Below are positions 11,284 through 23,230 of a DNA stretch of 64,000 nucleotides, one piece after another. Within the stretch, counting starts at the first letter, position 1; every line of letters starts with the position of its first letter. The translations under genes were made by a program, and so were the position numbers. This DNA is from Macrobrachium rosenbergii (Eukaryota; Arthropoda; Malacostraca; Decapoda; Palaemonidae): NCBI RefSeq assembly GCF_040412425.1, contig NC_089756.1:882998-946997 (forward strand), given 5' to 3'. Under the pieces are notes generated by a model. It worked only from the letters and a program-made list of their open reading frames with translations, did not search any database and was not told where the DNA came from.

Positions 11284-11558
11284 TGCTCCAACTTTGGGAC
11301 GTTCTCCTCCACTGGTGGAAAGGGCATGGATGAGGGCTTAGGCAGGGATGGCCCAATGGGTGTGGAGACCTCATGCTCCAGTGCGACGCTCGCTGACACT
11401 GGTAGGTGGTGGGGAAAGGACTGGGGCACGAGGCCAAGGTTCTTACAAGCAGCCAATGAAAGGAAGAAAGACCTTGCAGACTTGATGAAGTACACTTCTT
11501 GGATGGTTGTCCTGGCACTGTACTGAATGTGAAGAGGGACAGTCCCCATACACTCCAA
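11142..11558 (-). pseudogene. pol: Protease-RT linker of gypsy element 2
   Basis: This block starts about where the protease domain ends and contains the stretch KSARSFFLSLAACKNLGLVP, which resembles the conserved segment between protease and RT in several animal gypsy elements. It ends just inside the RT N-terminus (the LCMPKHWESEVKKQL region in the adjacent frame). No catalytic motif is present. Confidence in the exact limits is low. Confidence 0.5.
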
Positions 11559-12272
11559 TCAAACATTGGCAACATCACGTAGGCCCTGGCAGTGTTGTGA
11601 AAGGGCAGGTCTTTCAATGAGGGTCGACAGCAATGTGGGGCCTGCAACACACACTTGGGCCCCCGTGTCTACCACAGCCTGTACAGGCTTGTGACCCTTA
11701 GGCCTAGGCCCATGCACTGATGAGGACACTATCACTTGTATAGTAGGCTGCACACTGGGTTGTACCCCGGCGGTGACTGCTCCCGGTGTTACTGACGAAG
11801 CAGGGGCATCACTCACCATCTTCTTCTTGCTCCTACAGAACCGTTTCAAGTGGCCAATTTTTTGACAGCCATGACAAACACTATTTCTTGCCGGGCACAA
11901 CACCTTCCTTGGCTCATGCTGCACTCCACTGTTCCCACACATACGAGCAGTGATGGAAACTGAGGACCTCTCACTGCTCTCCATCGCTGCACACTCAGGG
12001 GGGCTGGGGTCTGTCTCCACATTGGCCGCACGTGGCTCTTGACGCCATGTGTCATGCTGGGGCATGGAAGCATCTTTGCGGGCTGCCTCATATGTCACAC
12101 ACACTGCCATTAAGGCATCTACACTACAAATGGAATCACACGACTTACAGAGGTCTCTTTTCAATATCTCATCCCTTAGACCTACCATACGCTTCCTAAT
12201 AAGCATATATTCGGACAAATCGCTATGACAGCTAGGACACTGGAAGCCACAATCCATGGCTTTTGCACGCAC
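11559..12272 (-). pseudogene. gag: Gag zinc-binding region and protease of gypsy element 2
   Basis: Going 5' to 3', the block shows a Cys pair near its start (CGFQCPSC), a second pair (CKSCDSIC) and a canonical CX2CX4HX4C knuckle (CHGCQKIGHLKRFC) followed by basic residues. An aspartic protease start with intact Asp-Thr-Gly follows (QAVVDTGAQVCVAG). The nucleocapsid and protease are therefore in one frame. It overlaps the upstream gag block (12182-12805) through a frameshift near 12200-12270. Confidence 0.8.
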
Positions 12273-12805
12273 TTTGCAAAATATTCACTAATTGACTCCT
12301 CACGTCCTTGCATACACACAAAAAACTCAGCCCAATGCACGGCCTGGTTCGAAGCACGCAGAACCATGGCCCCAATAGCATCCAAAGCCCCTTCTGGAGA
12401 CAAATTAGCCCACTGTGCATCACTATACCTGGCATTCAGTGTACGCTGCAACTCTGGGGTGCAGTGAAGCCTAATGTGTTGAACTGTATCCGTTGGTTGA
12501 AGCTTATATAGCATAAGCCACTGTGTCATGGACCGCTTCCAAGTCCTGAAGGAGGCCGACGACATTTCCAAAGCATACTTCTCTGGTAGTGTTGGGGCTG
12601 GGGCCCTGGGGCTGCTCTGTAGACACAAGCCACTCGCCATTGTAGCCAGGTGGTCATTAAGGGCTTGCAATGCATCTCGCCCTTCGGCAACTACATGCTG
12701 AAGAGCTGGTGATCTTGGCGCCACTCCAACGGGAGTACTGTGGGCACCCCTGGAGGATCGTCGTGCCCTCCTTGTCGTGAAAGACGGTCTCCCTGGTGTA
12801 GACAT
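12182..12805 (-). pseudogene. gag: Gag N-terminal region of gypsy element 2
   Basis: The frame starts MSTPGRPSFTTRRARRS, 18 bases past the end of the primer-binding site. A basic, Ser/Pro-rich N-terminus precedes a helical capsid-like segment (SFRTWKRSMTQWLMLY, PELQRTLNARYSDAQW). The last ~30 residues (after EYFAKCVQK) are out of frame relative to the zinc-binding block, which marks the shift. Only position and composition identify it as Gag. Confidence 0.65.
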
Positions 12806-12823
12806 CCTTATTCTTTTACAGGA

Positions 12824-12840
12824 CCCTACTCACTGCGCCA
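12824..12840 (-). promoter_or_regulatory. Primer-binding site of gypsy element 2
   Basis: On the minus strand TGGCGCAGTGAGTAGGG directly follows the LTR end (...TCTAACA). The TGGCGC start at the LTR border is what a tRNA-primed minus-strand start site should look like. The tRNA was not determined. Confidence 0.6.
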
Positions 12841-13097
12841 TGTTAGAGGCAGAAGGAAACCAGTGGGACACTCCAGTGCTTTATTACACGTCCACTCAGT
12901 ACAGAGGTGTGACTGCCAGTGAAGTGCAGGTGCGCGGGGAACATTGGCGCCAATTCCGCTCTCCTCCTGACAACATACATTACACACAATCAACCATCCT
13001 ACAATAGGTGTTATATATTCAGTTAACTTCATAAGAGGCATCAAAATGATAGGCCTAAGTAGCAATGAAAAGAAATGAGAAATTACACATGATAACA
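12841..13097 (-). repeat. 5' LTR of gypsy element 2 (257 bp)
   Basis: On the plus strand it begins TGTTAGAGGCAG and ends CACATGATAACA, so the ends are TG...CA with a 5-bp inverted repeat (TGTTA/TAACA). The primer-binding site lies immediately inside. It abuts an (AT)n array at 13101 on its outer side. No partner copy is visible, because the 3' end of the element is missing. Confidence 0.7.
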
Positions 13098-13099
13098 GC

Positions 13100-13100
<1 letters not shown>

Positions 13101-13184
<84 letters not shown>

Positions 13185-13200
13185 TTTTGTGTGTGTGTGC
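13101..13200. repeat. (AT)n-(GT)n microsatellite
   Basis: About 68 bp of AT dinucleotides pass into ~30 bp of interrupted GT. It abuts the LTR at 12841-13097. Apparent frames made of alternating Tyr-Ile or His-Thr here are artefacts of the repeat. Confidence 0.97.
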
Positions 13201-13900
13201 TCTCATGATTATATTCTATGTATTACAAAAATAGACGTGAAAGCTGTTAGTCTAATTCAGTATATTTATATTAAGTTCCAATAGTTCACAATATACATAG
13301 GATTAGTCATTCAAAAATTTGATTAATAAAAATGTGCAAACAAATCTTTAAAAAGTCGTATTTGTTGATGTTAATAAGACTAATAGTTCAACTTATAACA
13401 GTCGTAGGTCTATGTCTACAAAGTTTACACATATGAAGGAGATAAAAGAACAATAGTGATGGCAGTTGGAGATGAAAATATTAAAACATAAGAACAGCGA
13501 TGACCTCTGAAGTATTATAGTAACATCTTTTAATTAAGTAAAGTATACCAACAGTAAGCAGTATCAGAAAAAGCCCTGTTTAAAGGAAACTGCAGGTAAT
13601 TTCTCGAACCCACCACTAGTGTTCAATTGTTTCATGCGCTTACAACTGAGTTGCCAAGTAGCACCAGATGTCGCTATTATAAGCTGTTGTCCAAAAAGTT
13701 TTGAAGTATGTTGCAAAACATTTTTGAGTGATTGTACATATACATACACGCCAGAAGCAAGTCAGCATGACACGCTCCTTTTCCTAAAAGCTTCCTCACC
13801 CATCTCTTTTTCTTTCTCTTTCTCTTATCCCTCCTTGAGTGCATTAAGACTTCCAAGTAAAATACAGAGGCTACAGCACCAGCAGGCATCCTGACGACAA
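13201..13900. other. Unassigned spacer
   Basis: AT-rich, apparently unique sequence. Short open frames near 13560-13890 have no recognisable motif and no convincing start context. I see no RNA gene or repeat here. Confidence 0.5.
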
Positions 13901-13901
13901 C

Positions 13902-14055
13902 TGAGGTCTGGACAGGAAACATTGTTTGCAAACAGTTTCCAAGCTGTTTGGAAGCGGTTTCCAAACTGTTTCCAAACAGTTTCTAAGAAACTGTTTTCAA
14001 ACAGTTTGCAAACTTTGTTTCCAAACAATGTTTCCTAGTGTGGACAGGCCTTAAG
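13902..14055. mobile_element. Foldback (MITE-like) hairpin element
   Basis: The segment is built from short direct and inverted copies of GTTTCCAAACAG-like words. Its outer parts are inverted repeats: GGAAACATTGTTTG near 13916-13930 is the reverse complement of CAAACAATGTTTCC near 14022-14035. The flanks GTCTGGACAGG and GTGTGGACAGGCC suggest imperfect terminal inverted repeats. With no coding capacity, it is best read as a small non-autonomous foldback DNA element; the superfamily is not assigned. Confidence 0.55.
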
Positions 14056-14163
14056 GAATCAACAGATGAACATTTATCTAAAAGACAAAAGTCCAGATTT
14101 CACTTTCAAAGTGAAATTTCATTACGTCATATGACATCTACTTATACGTTGATTATTAACTGT

Positions 14164-14165
<2 letters not shown>

Positions 14166-14216
<51 letters not shown>
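14166..14216. repeat. (TC)n microsatellite
   Basis: About 50 bp of uninterrupted CT/TC dinucleotide. Confidence 0.95.
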
Positions 14217-14218
<2 letters not shown>

Positions 14219-14254
14219 ATAGTAAACAATACTATTAAGAACAAGAATCAGGTT

Positions 14255-14259
14255 ATTAT
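14255..14259. repeat. Target-site duplication of the solo LTR
   Basis: ATTAT is repeated exactly at 14688-14692, immediately outside the other LTR end. Confidence 0.7.
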
Positions 14260-14687
14260 TTAAGAGGTGCGAAAGAAACGAGCAGGATAAGGTTACTGCT
14301 ACTTTATTCATGATCCAGGCAGTTTATATAGCGGCAGACTGGCGTCGCACCACGGAATACAGTGGAAACCTCAGTGACCTGAGGTTGATAATAAATAACA
14401 ATAAATACAGCGAACCAGTACACTTTACAATGTAAGAACAGACAGAAATGGAATTGGATACAATCTTGACGCCTGTGAAAGAAGAAACATGTGATACATT
14501 TTTGAAAGCAGGTAAACAAAATATATACATAGTTTAAATGATTGAACTTTGCGTGACCTCGCGCGTAGGCGTGACTAATCGTAGGCAAAGAAAATGAGAC
14601 GTCACCACAGAAACCTTGCTCAGCAGAGACGTTACAACTAACACTTTTAGCAGGGACTTCACGAATGAATTTACAGATGTCTTTACA
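14260..14687 (-). repeat. Solo LTR of the 37.8-38.2 kb gypsy family
   Basis: Read on the minus strand it matches the LTR at 37781-38199 over its whole length by eye. Both start TGTAAAG, share CTGCCGCTATATAAAC (TATA box), have a TGAATAAA polyadenylation signal and end GCACCTCTTAA. No internal sequence accompanies it. It is flanked by a perfect 5-bp direct repeat ATTAT at 14255-14259 and 14688-14692, as expected for a Ty3/gypsy target duplication. It is probably the product of recombination between two LTRs. Confidence 0.85.
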
Positions 14688-14779
14688 ATTATGCCAAGGA
14701 ACGTTTTTAGAAAACAACGAACAGCAGAAAACTTACTTCAAAAGAAAATCAATGAAGTAATTAAAAATGCACAAACAAC

Positions 14780-16340
<1,561 letters not shown>

Positions 16341-16676
16341 TTAGGTACTGCCCTCATGACGTACGTGCACATCTACTGGGGGTATTGTCTTAGAGCACTT
16401 GCGTGAAGTCTTACAAGCACAAATGAGCTTTACTACTCCCATAATAAGAACTATCAGAAAAATAGCCACTAAAATTATTAAGACAGACGGCAACAAATAT
16501 TCACGGTACTCGACCATGAACGTATCCTCGATCTCTTCCATTGGCGGGACAGTCATCGGTATCTCTGTCGAAGGCACTGGAACTATATCGTGTTTGTTAT
16601 GCATATGATGCATGATTATCTTCTCGGAACTGTTGAACACAGCACGGCTAAGTACTAACAGGCCTGCACCCTCCAC
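16341..16676 (-). pseudogene. Membrane-anchored protein tail, probably an envelope relic
   Basis: The 111-residue frame carries one strong membrane segment (LLPSVLIILVAIFLIVLIMG, residues ~61-80). A short Cys-containing cytoplasmic tail (CACKTSRKC) and ~15 more residues follow. The part before the membrane segment is short and acidic. The topology resembles the C-terminal end of a retroelement envelope glycoprotein, and the next sequence downstream on the same strand has LTR-tail features. There is no ectodomain, so it is 5' truncated. A fragment of a host membrane protein is an alternative I cannot exclude. Confidence 0.4.
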
Positions 16677-16698
16677 AGGGGCAGTGCCATGAAGAGAT

Positions 16699-17453
16699 TA
16701 CAGCCAGAGCTATTGCACCGCTTGCAAAGTTTATGGCCACACTCCCACTTGGGCAAAATGCCCTAATAATAAATCAAGTACTCCCGCCATCGCCTTGGCA
16801 GTTACAAATCCAGTCCTTAGGCCCCCAGCCGAGGGTCCCATATATGTGGCACCTCCTCGAGGTAGCTACCCCGCATACCAGCTCAAGGCATTTGATGACT
16901 CTGGAGCACAAATTTCCCTCATAAGGAAAGACAAAGTTCTGCAGGTTATGACATCCTCCTGGGCCTCAAACACCTGCACTCATTACACTGCCAGTACGAT
17001 GTGCAGTGGCCCCCTCCATCACTATCGATTCCAGATCCTGTGCCAGTGCCAGGACCCCAAATAGATCTCTCTCCAGAAGATCCCAAACTCAATTTACAAT
17101 CTCTGCCAGTGCCACTTGCTTGCATTGAGCAGTGCCAAGCTCCGTCCGTCCCGAATGACAAGCAAATTCCAAATCAAATCATAGTGCCTGACCCTGCCTT
17201 AGTGCCAGCGCCAGAGCACGCCCCCGATCTCCATTCAAGAGGTCCCAATCAGGAACCCCTCTCTTCTCCCAGCCTGGCTCCACCACCAGTGCCGGTAAGA
17301 GAGATGGATCCTTCCTACCACAGCGGAAGCTCAACCGAAGGTGTGGCCTCGCAACCCATGCCTGAGCTGGTCTTGGTAACCTGCAATCCTATCACGCCCA
17401 CCGCAACCTCTTTCTCTCTTTCCCGGTACCCCCGCGGACACAACCATGGGTAA
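16699..17453 (+). pseudogene. Gag-protease relic with proline-rich extension
   Basis: In one frame a zinc cluster CX2CX4HX6C lies at 16714-16761 (CTACKVYGHTPTWAKC); the last spacing is longer than usual. It is followed by an aspartic-protease-like start with Asp-Ser-Gly at 16897-16905 (FDDSGAQISLI). In another frame, GYDILLGLKHLH at 16944-16979 resembles the closing ILLG strand of retropepsins. Only ~13 residues separate the two motifs where ~50 are normal, so an internal deletion plus frameshift is likely. The second frame stays open to 17453 as a Pro/Val/Ser-rich stretch without motif. It is plausibly the remains of a retroelement gag-pro junction on the plus strand. Confidence 0.5.
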
Positions 17454-18304
17454 GGATTCTGCCGTGTCTCAAATGGCCGATGAACTCACAGAACTGCAGA
17501 GACTTGGGATAGAGCCTGAAATGAGCCCCCCTGCTTCAGCCGCTAAAGAAGCCGACACAGGTGGCACTCCAACGTCCTCCTCGGGCTTGGTTTGACCGAT
17601 TCCCCTACCAAGGAGAACCATCAACCTAAAGAAATCTGCGGCAGCAATCACGGGCGTAGATAACGTCAGGTAGCTTAAAGAGAGCTGCTAAGCTCTCCTG
17701 GCACCAGTGCAAATTTGGCACAGTGCCATCCTTTTATCTAAGAAGTTCCTTAGCACCTCTATCCAGAGGAGGTTCCTCACCTATTTATTTTTCTTGTAAC
17801 TCTGTCATTTATTCTTGTCCTTTAACATTTTTCCTTTCATTATTTTATTCAATTAATCTTATTATTTTACACCCCACAAAAGTTTATAGTTTGCCTTGTT
17901 CCCACTCTGCCAATGCAGAGTGCAATTGACAGACATCCTAACTTTGTAAGCCCTATGACTTCCCTTTGAAGCCCCTTGGGCAAAAGAATAAACCTAAGCC
18001 ATTTTTTATAGGCCAATAGAGTATAATTTCAGCGTATTAATCATCATTTTTTCTTTAACATTATGATCTGCCTTCTTTGTTATTCCCTTGTAATTTAAAC
18101 CCCGAGTCCGTGAATTGAAAAGACCGCCTGTCCGTCATTGCACTTAGCTTCGTGCTTATAAGCACTAATGACTTCAGTGCCATGTCTGGCACTGTGTCGT
18201 CAACTTAAGTAACATGGTGACACCTAACTAAGGTCATGTATATTTCATTGTAATGCCTCCTCAAGGCAAACTAACTGCATGTCTTTGACTATAACAACTA
18301 TTAA
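17454..18304. other. Unassigned spacer
   Basis: No supported gene or repeat. Many short GCACTG/CAGTGC words occur near 17700-17730 and 18170-18200 without clear organisation. Confidence 0.45.
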
Positions 18305-18603
18305 AGGTAATGTGCATGATCATTTTAAGACTTACATTAAGGAAATCACTTACAGTTATTGCGTTTAATATTTACAGTAACTTTCTTATATTTGTAGCTG
18401 TTCCTGTTTCAGAATAACAGTAACTTATGGTTTATCACATTTTAATACTTATGATCATCTACTCATTTCTTTGGAGATTTACCTTAAGGAGGTCAATCAA
18501 AGTTAGTGTATTTTAATATTTACAGTATCTTTCTTATAGTTGTAAATGTACCTGTTTTAAAGTAACAGTAATCGAAGGTTAAAACCTTTATTTTTTTTCC
18601 TTA
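18305..18603. repeat. Two-copy direct repeat, ~148-bp unit
   Basis: TTAATATTTACAGTAACTTT at 18365 recurs as TTAATATTTACAGTATCTTT at 18513, and the similarity continues (TTGTAGCTGTTCCTGTTTC against TTGTAAATGTACCTGTTTT; AACAGTAA in both). The offset is 148 bases. The copies are diverged, so this is an old tandem duplication with no known function. Confidence 0.6.
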
Positions 18604-19640
18604 CTCTGTGATTAACGTAAAATATTGAATTCTTTATGAAGTAAATTTTCAGATATCTCATATAACGCAGAGAGATTTAGATTACTAAATATACGTGAGT
18701 GCCGTTAACGAGAAAATTACAGTAATATAAAGCATTTGTCTGCTGAATCGTTGGTTTGGTAGACATTCGCACCCGACTGAAGGTGCAAGATGTCAACTTG
18801 GGTGGAGAGTTATTATATTTTCCCAAGAATCCCAGCCACCAAATGCCTCATTTAAAGCTGGAAAATACAACAGTGCATTTTGGGAACTGCCTGACAAGGA
18901 AGGGCGAAAGGAATAATAGGCCCCTCCTTGAATTGCCTTTTAACTTTCTCTTCTTGAACATGTGATGCTGTGGGAGACTTTGCTTTCAGATCCTAAGCCT
19001 GGCCAGAGGTAGGAATAGCATCGGGAGGCAGATTAAGAGAGGACAGCTGGCATGAACACCTAGACTGAGTCATAGATGATGCCCTCGAATTGGGAAACGA
19101 CACCAACCCCAATCTACCTGTGGATAACCTCCTGGCCCCTGACCGAAGTCATGTAAGGGTCTCACAGAAGGAACAAGCAAGAGAGACATTTCTGGATGCG
19201 AGTGAGACACATCTCCCCTTCCATTCCCGCCTCCTTTAGAGAACCATGCCCTACCACATGGTCCTATCTTGTAGGGACCTTTAGCCTTCTTACCAGTAAA
19301 GCCCTTAGCCCTTCCTCAGCCACCATTACCCTTGCTGAAGCCACCTCTTGTACAAGTAAAGTGATCTGCTGCAAAGGTTCTTCCAGTCAGTCACACTGTT
19401 TTAATTCTCTTACTAAACTTCCTATCTTCATTTCCATGTGCCAGTGTTTCCATATCAATCTTGCCTTGTTAGGGCAGAGTTACGTAAATGCCTGTGTTTA
19501 AATAATTACATAAAATCGTGTGTTCAGGGCTTCTTGGCACCCTCTGTGCTCGCCTTGTCTTATGCATATTTTAGTGCGCCCTTACTGGCTTTTCATTCGT
19601 GAATCTCTCCGTTTACAGAGGGTTTGTTAGCGTGAAATCT
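18604..19640. other. Unassigned spacer
   Basis: Open frames at 18756-18965 and 19196-19501 show no domain, signal or repeat, and composition is unremarkable. I do not call them genes. Confidence 0.45.
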
Positions 19641-19899
<259 letters not shown>

Positions 19900-20795
19900 G
19901 ACTCAGTTACTAATTCGAAAATGCACGGTAATCAAACCACCGGTTACAAAAATAGACATTTATTAGGTAAGCCCAACAACTCAACAATGTAAAATAAAAA
20001 AAAAAAAAAAAAAAGCGCGTTAGTTATGGTAACCCCCAAAGGCAAAAAAAATCTCCCAGTCACCAAAAGAACACAATTCGTGGGAACTAATTCCCATTCC
20101 CCCATCAACGTCTCCTAAAGTTCCATAATAACTTCAAGTCTATTTCTAAGCAATTTTAAAGTCATTGTCTCAGTTCCTCGTATATGCTAAGATTGACTTA
20201 TGGCTATCCATCCATTTTATCATAATTTTCCACTAAGGTTACATTACACACATATCCGTGCAGATGCGTGTCCACCCCAATTAACCATGGTTCCATTGAA
20301 ACATTTCTGTACAAAAGAGAAGGCGCCATTTTTGTTAAAAAATTCAAATATCACCCAGATCATCAACACACCGCAACACATCATATAAATGCTAAATCAT
20401 AACAAAGAACAATCAAGTCTGTAAAGGAAGGTTTATAAAAGTTTGCACTTTTCCTAAGTCTCTACTCACCTTCAGCAAATGGGAATAAGGGAATTCCAAT
20501 TCCCAGTGTGTCCAACACGTCCTTCAGTTATCTTTTCACACAAACAAAAATGCCCGATCTATCACAAGCCTCTTTGCGCCAAGCGTTTTTGTTCACAAAC
20601 CCAAAGATCTGATTAGAACCGGACCACAAAGTTCCATGGAAACTTCCATCTCTAGACATGGGTTACTGTATCCAGGTGCTTTCTGAACAATGCTGATCCG
20701 TAAGAGGTGACTGAATGCCCAGCGCTGAATAAACACTCAAGACACATCCTCTACCTGCAAGATCGCTGAATACAGCAAGCGTTCATATGTCACAC
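19900..20795 (-). other. LTR-tail-like relic, related to 15.3 kb
   Basis: It shares with 15.33-15.37 kb a TACAAAAATAGA..TTTATT..CCCAACAA core, which on the minus strand contains an AATAAA signal. Both copies follow a TC run. A poly-A-like run occupies 19989-20013. The rest has no recognisable gene. It is probably an LTR or transcript end of a degenerate retroelement. Confidence 0.35.
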
Positions 20796-20808
20796 ATACC
20801 TCTGTATA

Positions 20809-20866
<58 letters not shown>

Positions 20867-20870
20867 TAAT

Positions 20871-20904
<34 letters not shown>

Positions 20905-20914
20905 TTATATATAT
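20809..20914. repeat. (AT)n-(AC)n microsatellite abutting an LTR
   Basis: AT (about 20814-20861), AC (about 20872-20890), then AT again, ending at the LTR edge TGTCATGAACC at 20915. It may be one half of an AT array split by the insertion at 20915-30372. Confidence 0.9.
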
Positions 20915-22380
20915 TGTCATGAACCACTTTTGGGTTCTACAGTTTCTTCTTACAATAAGAATGGGACTAGGAAAATCTGGCAGTAACTGAGGCAGACAAA
21001 GGAGGAAGGAGCTAAACAAAACCAAATGGTGGCCTTAAACTAAATTAATATTAACAAAATTTACAGTAAGAGTCATTTACATTTTTACAAAAATAAGTCA
21101 GTATAAAAATTTACACGAATGAGTCAGTGAATAAATAAACAAGAAACATAATCAAATAGAGTCAATATATAAATGACCAAAATCAATAATCCTTAAATGA
21201 CCAAATCAAAAACCATTATAAACATGTGCAGCACAATAAATAATACAAATGACCAGCACAATAATTACATTAAAACAGAGTCAGTAAAAATACGTAGAAC
21301 AAATGCCTTAATAATTAAATCTGAATTTTTAAACAAATCAAAAGCAAAAACAACCCATCCAAAACAATCATTACATAAAAACATCATTAAATACATTATT
21401 AAGAAAATTTACAAAATGGGTTAGTAAATAATTAGAGCAAAAGCAACATATCCAAAACAGTTACACACACTATACTATTGCAAGATCTTTGTCACAATGA
21501 ATATGCTATGGCCCAATTACAAGAAATAACCATAACAGGGTTAACAAATACAACCACAAACTAAACAGTGGTAATAATACAGGCAAGCCACTGAAACAGA
21601 CACTGCTGCAAAATTGGTTGATTCTATCAACCCAGGGCAGTTGCTGACACAGACAAGTCTGCAATACACAGACAAGGTCACTCCCAAGGAGGAGATCACT
21701 CCCTAGGACAAGATCGTACACACAGATGAGGTTGCTCAACAGGACAAGGTCACACACAAGGACAAAGTTGTAGATAAAGGGAGGCCACACACAGACGAAC
21801 TCATACGAGCTGTCAAAATAGACGAATGTTACCAAACAGGGATGAGGCCACACACACAGACGAACTCAGGAGAGTTGTTGAGACAGCTGCTTGCTGCCCA
21901 GTGGCAAAACCACACATGCAGACGAACTCCAGCTAGTTGTCATAACAGATGAACACTACCAACAGGGACAAGGCTTCACACACACAGATGAACTCAGGCA
22001 AGTTGGCGAAACAGACGAACGCTGCCAACAGGGATAAGGCCAAACACACAGACAAACTCAGGCAAGTTATCAAAACAGACGAAAGCGGCCAACAGGGACG
22101 AGGCCACACACATGCACAGACGAACTCAGGCGAGTTGTCGAAACAGACAAATGCTGCCAACAGGGATGATGTGGTCCTCAACATCCTGTCAAGGAATCAA
22201 TCAGGTAGCCAATACCTGACACCGCTCAGATACTGATTTCTCGGCATTCTGTCCCAATCCTGACTCCAGACTGCACCCATACTGACTTTCTGTTACTGAC
22301 TTACTGATTAAGTCTGTCAGACACCGTCCGACCTACATCAACTCACCTACATGCGTGGCAAAACAAAACCACTGGTAAAA
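20915..22380 (-). repeat. 3' LTR, larger part, with tandem repeats
   Basis: It starts (plus strand) TGTCATGAACCAC and matches 28931 onward: GAAAATCTGG, GAGGCAGACAAA, GGAAGGAGCTAAACAAAACC, then the same AT-rich stretch, tandem repeat block and ATCCTGTCAAGGAATCA..CAGGTA segment. It runs to GCAAAACAAAACCACTGGTAAAA, where the DIRS insertion breaks it. Confidence 0.8.
21830..22170. repeat. Tandem repeats inside the 3' LTR
   Basis: About five imperfect copies of a ~60-70-bp unit containing GAGGCCACACACACAGACGAACTCAGG-like sequence, each ending near GCTGCCAACAGGGA. The same repeats occur in the other LTR at 29850-30115, so they are part of the LTR. Unit number differs between the copies. Confidence 0.8.
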
Positions 22381-22722
22381 TCACAATTTTTTAAAGTAAA
22401 TTGTATTTTTCCTAACTATTCAAACCTGAGGTCCTTTACATTAGGTATTACTTTCAGCGAAGCTGGAAACAGCCATTGAACTTTCGAACAAGGTGGTTAG
22501 GCAGTTAACTAACGTCCAGTAGGCGGGGGTACCGCCTGCCCGGATGTAAACATTCCAATTTGCCTTTTGGCCCAGGTGTCATACTGAGGGGTGGCATGAG
22601 GTGGGCATGAAATGTAATGTAAAGGACCTCAGATTTGTATAGTTAGGAAAAATACAATTTAATTTAAAAAAACTGTGATTTGTTCCAACACAATATACAA
22701 ACCATCGGTCCTTTGCATTAGG
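22381..22722. repeat. DIRS left end: inverted terminal repeat plus extra hairpin
   Basis: 22421-22556 is the inverted counterpart of 28591-28731. In addition, 22385-22445 is the reverse complement of 22618-22680 (TTGTATTTTTCCTAACTAT against ATAGTTAGGAAAAATACAA), forming arms of ~60-70 bp. A third copy of the outermost motif (ATACAAACCAT.GGTCCTTT) lies at 22693-22715 and matches the rim of the right end. This could be the internal complementary region used to complete circular DIRS intermediates. Confidence 0.65.
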
Positions 22723-23230
22723 AAGACTCACTGGTTGGAGGGAGGAATCTGAGTGAGTCTATGAACTGACTGGAGTTTCTCACACCTTGTGTTCCCTTCC
22801 TGGTTGATAGAGCGAGGAAGGGAAAACTGCCTCTGACAAAATGATCGGGTTGTAAGAAACACGAGATCAACTGTCAGACTTCTGGGTCCCTTTGCATGAA
22901 TGAGAAACGTCAGTTCAGGCAACGTAGGCTAGGAAGAACTTTAAAGTCAGTGATATTAAGGCAAATACAAGCATTGGGTTTGTCTTATTGCCATGGTCTC
23001 CTTCCTCCCCTTGCTATGATCCTGAAAGGAAATATAATGGAAGCTCTAGTTGAGTGCTTACCTGCATCGACCGCCAGATCCAGCATGTAACAGCACATCC
23101 ACTCCCTACCCGTAGGAAGGGTCAAGATGAGGAGAAGGAAGAGAGGCCAGTCACTCCACATTCATTCTCCCAATCACAACTGTACATCTTAGGCAAGGCG
23201 CAGCCTGTCCTGTTAGAGGAACCAGGCAAG

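Larger units (their letters stand above)
8762..13097 (-). mobile_element. Second Ty3/gypsy-type element, 3' truncated
   Basis: Gag, protease, RT-RNase H and integrase lie in order on the minus strand. A recognisable 5' LTR and primer-binding site stand at the high-coordinate end. The coding sequence stops abruptly at 8762 within the integrase C-terminal region, and no matching 3' LTR is present. Its proteins and base composition differ clearly from the element at 593-7371, so it is a separate lineage. Several frameshifts make it non-functional. Confidence 0.85.

Noticed and set aside
18756..19501. Two small plus-strand frames as host genes
   Set aside because: No domain, no splice-site or codon-use support, and no recognisable similarity.
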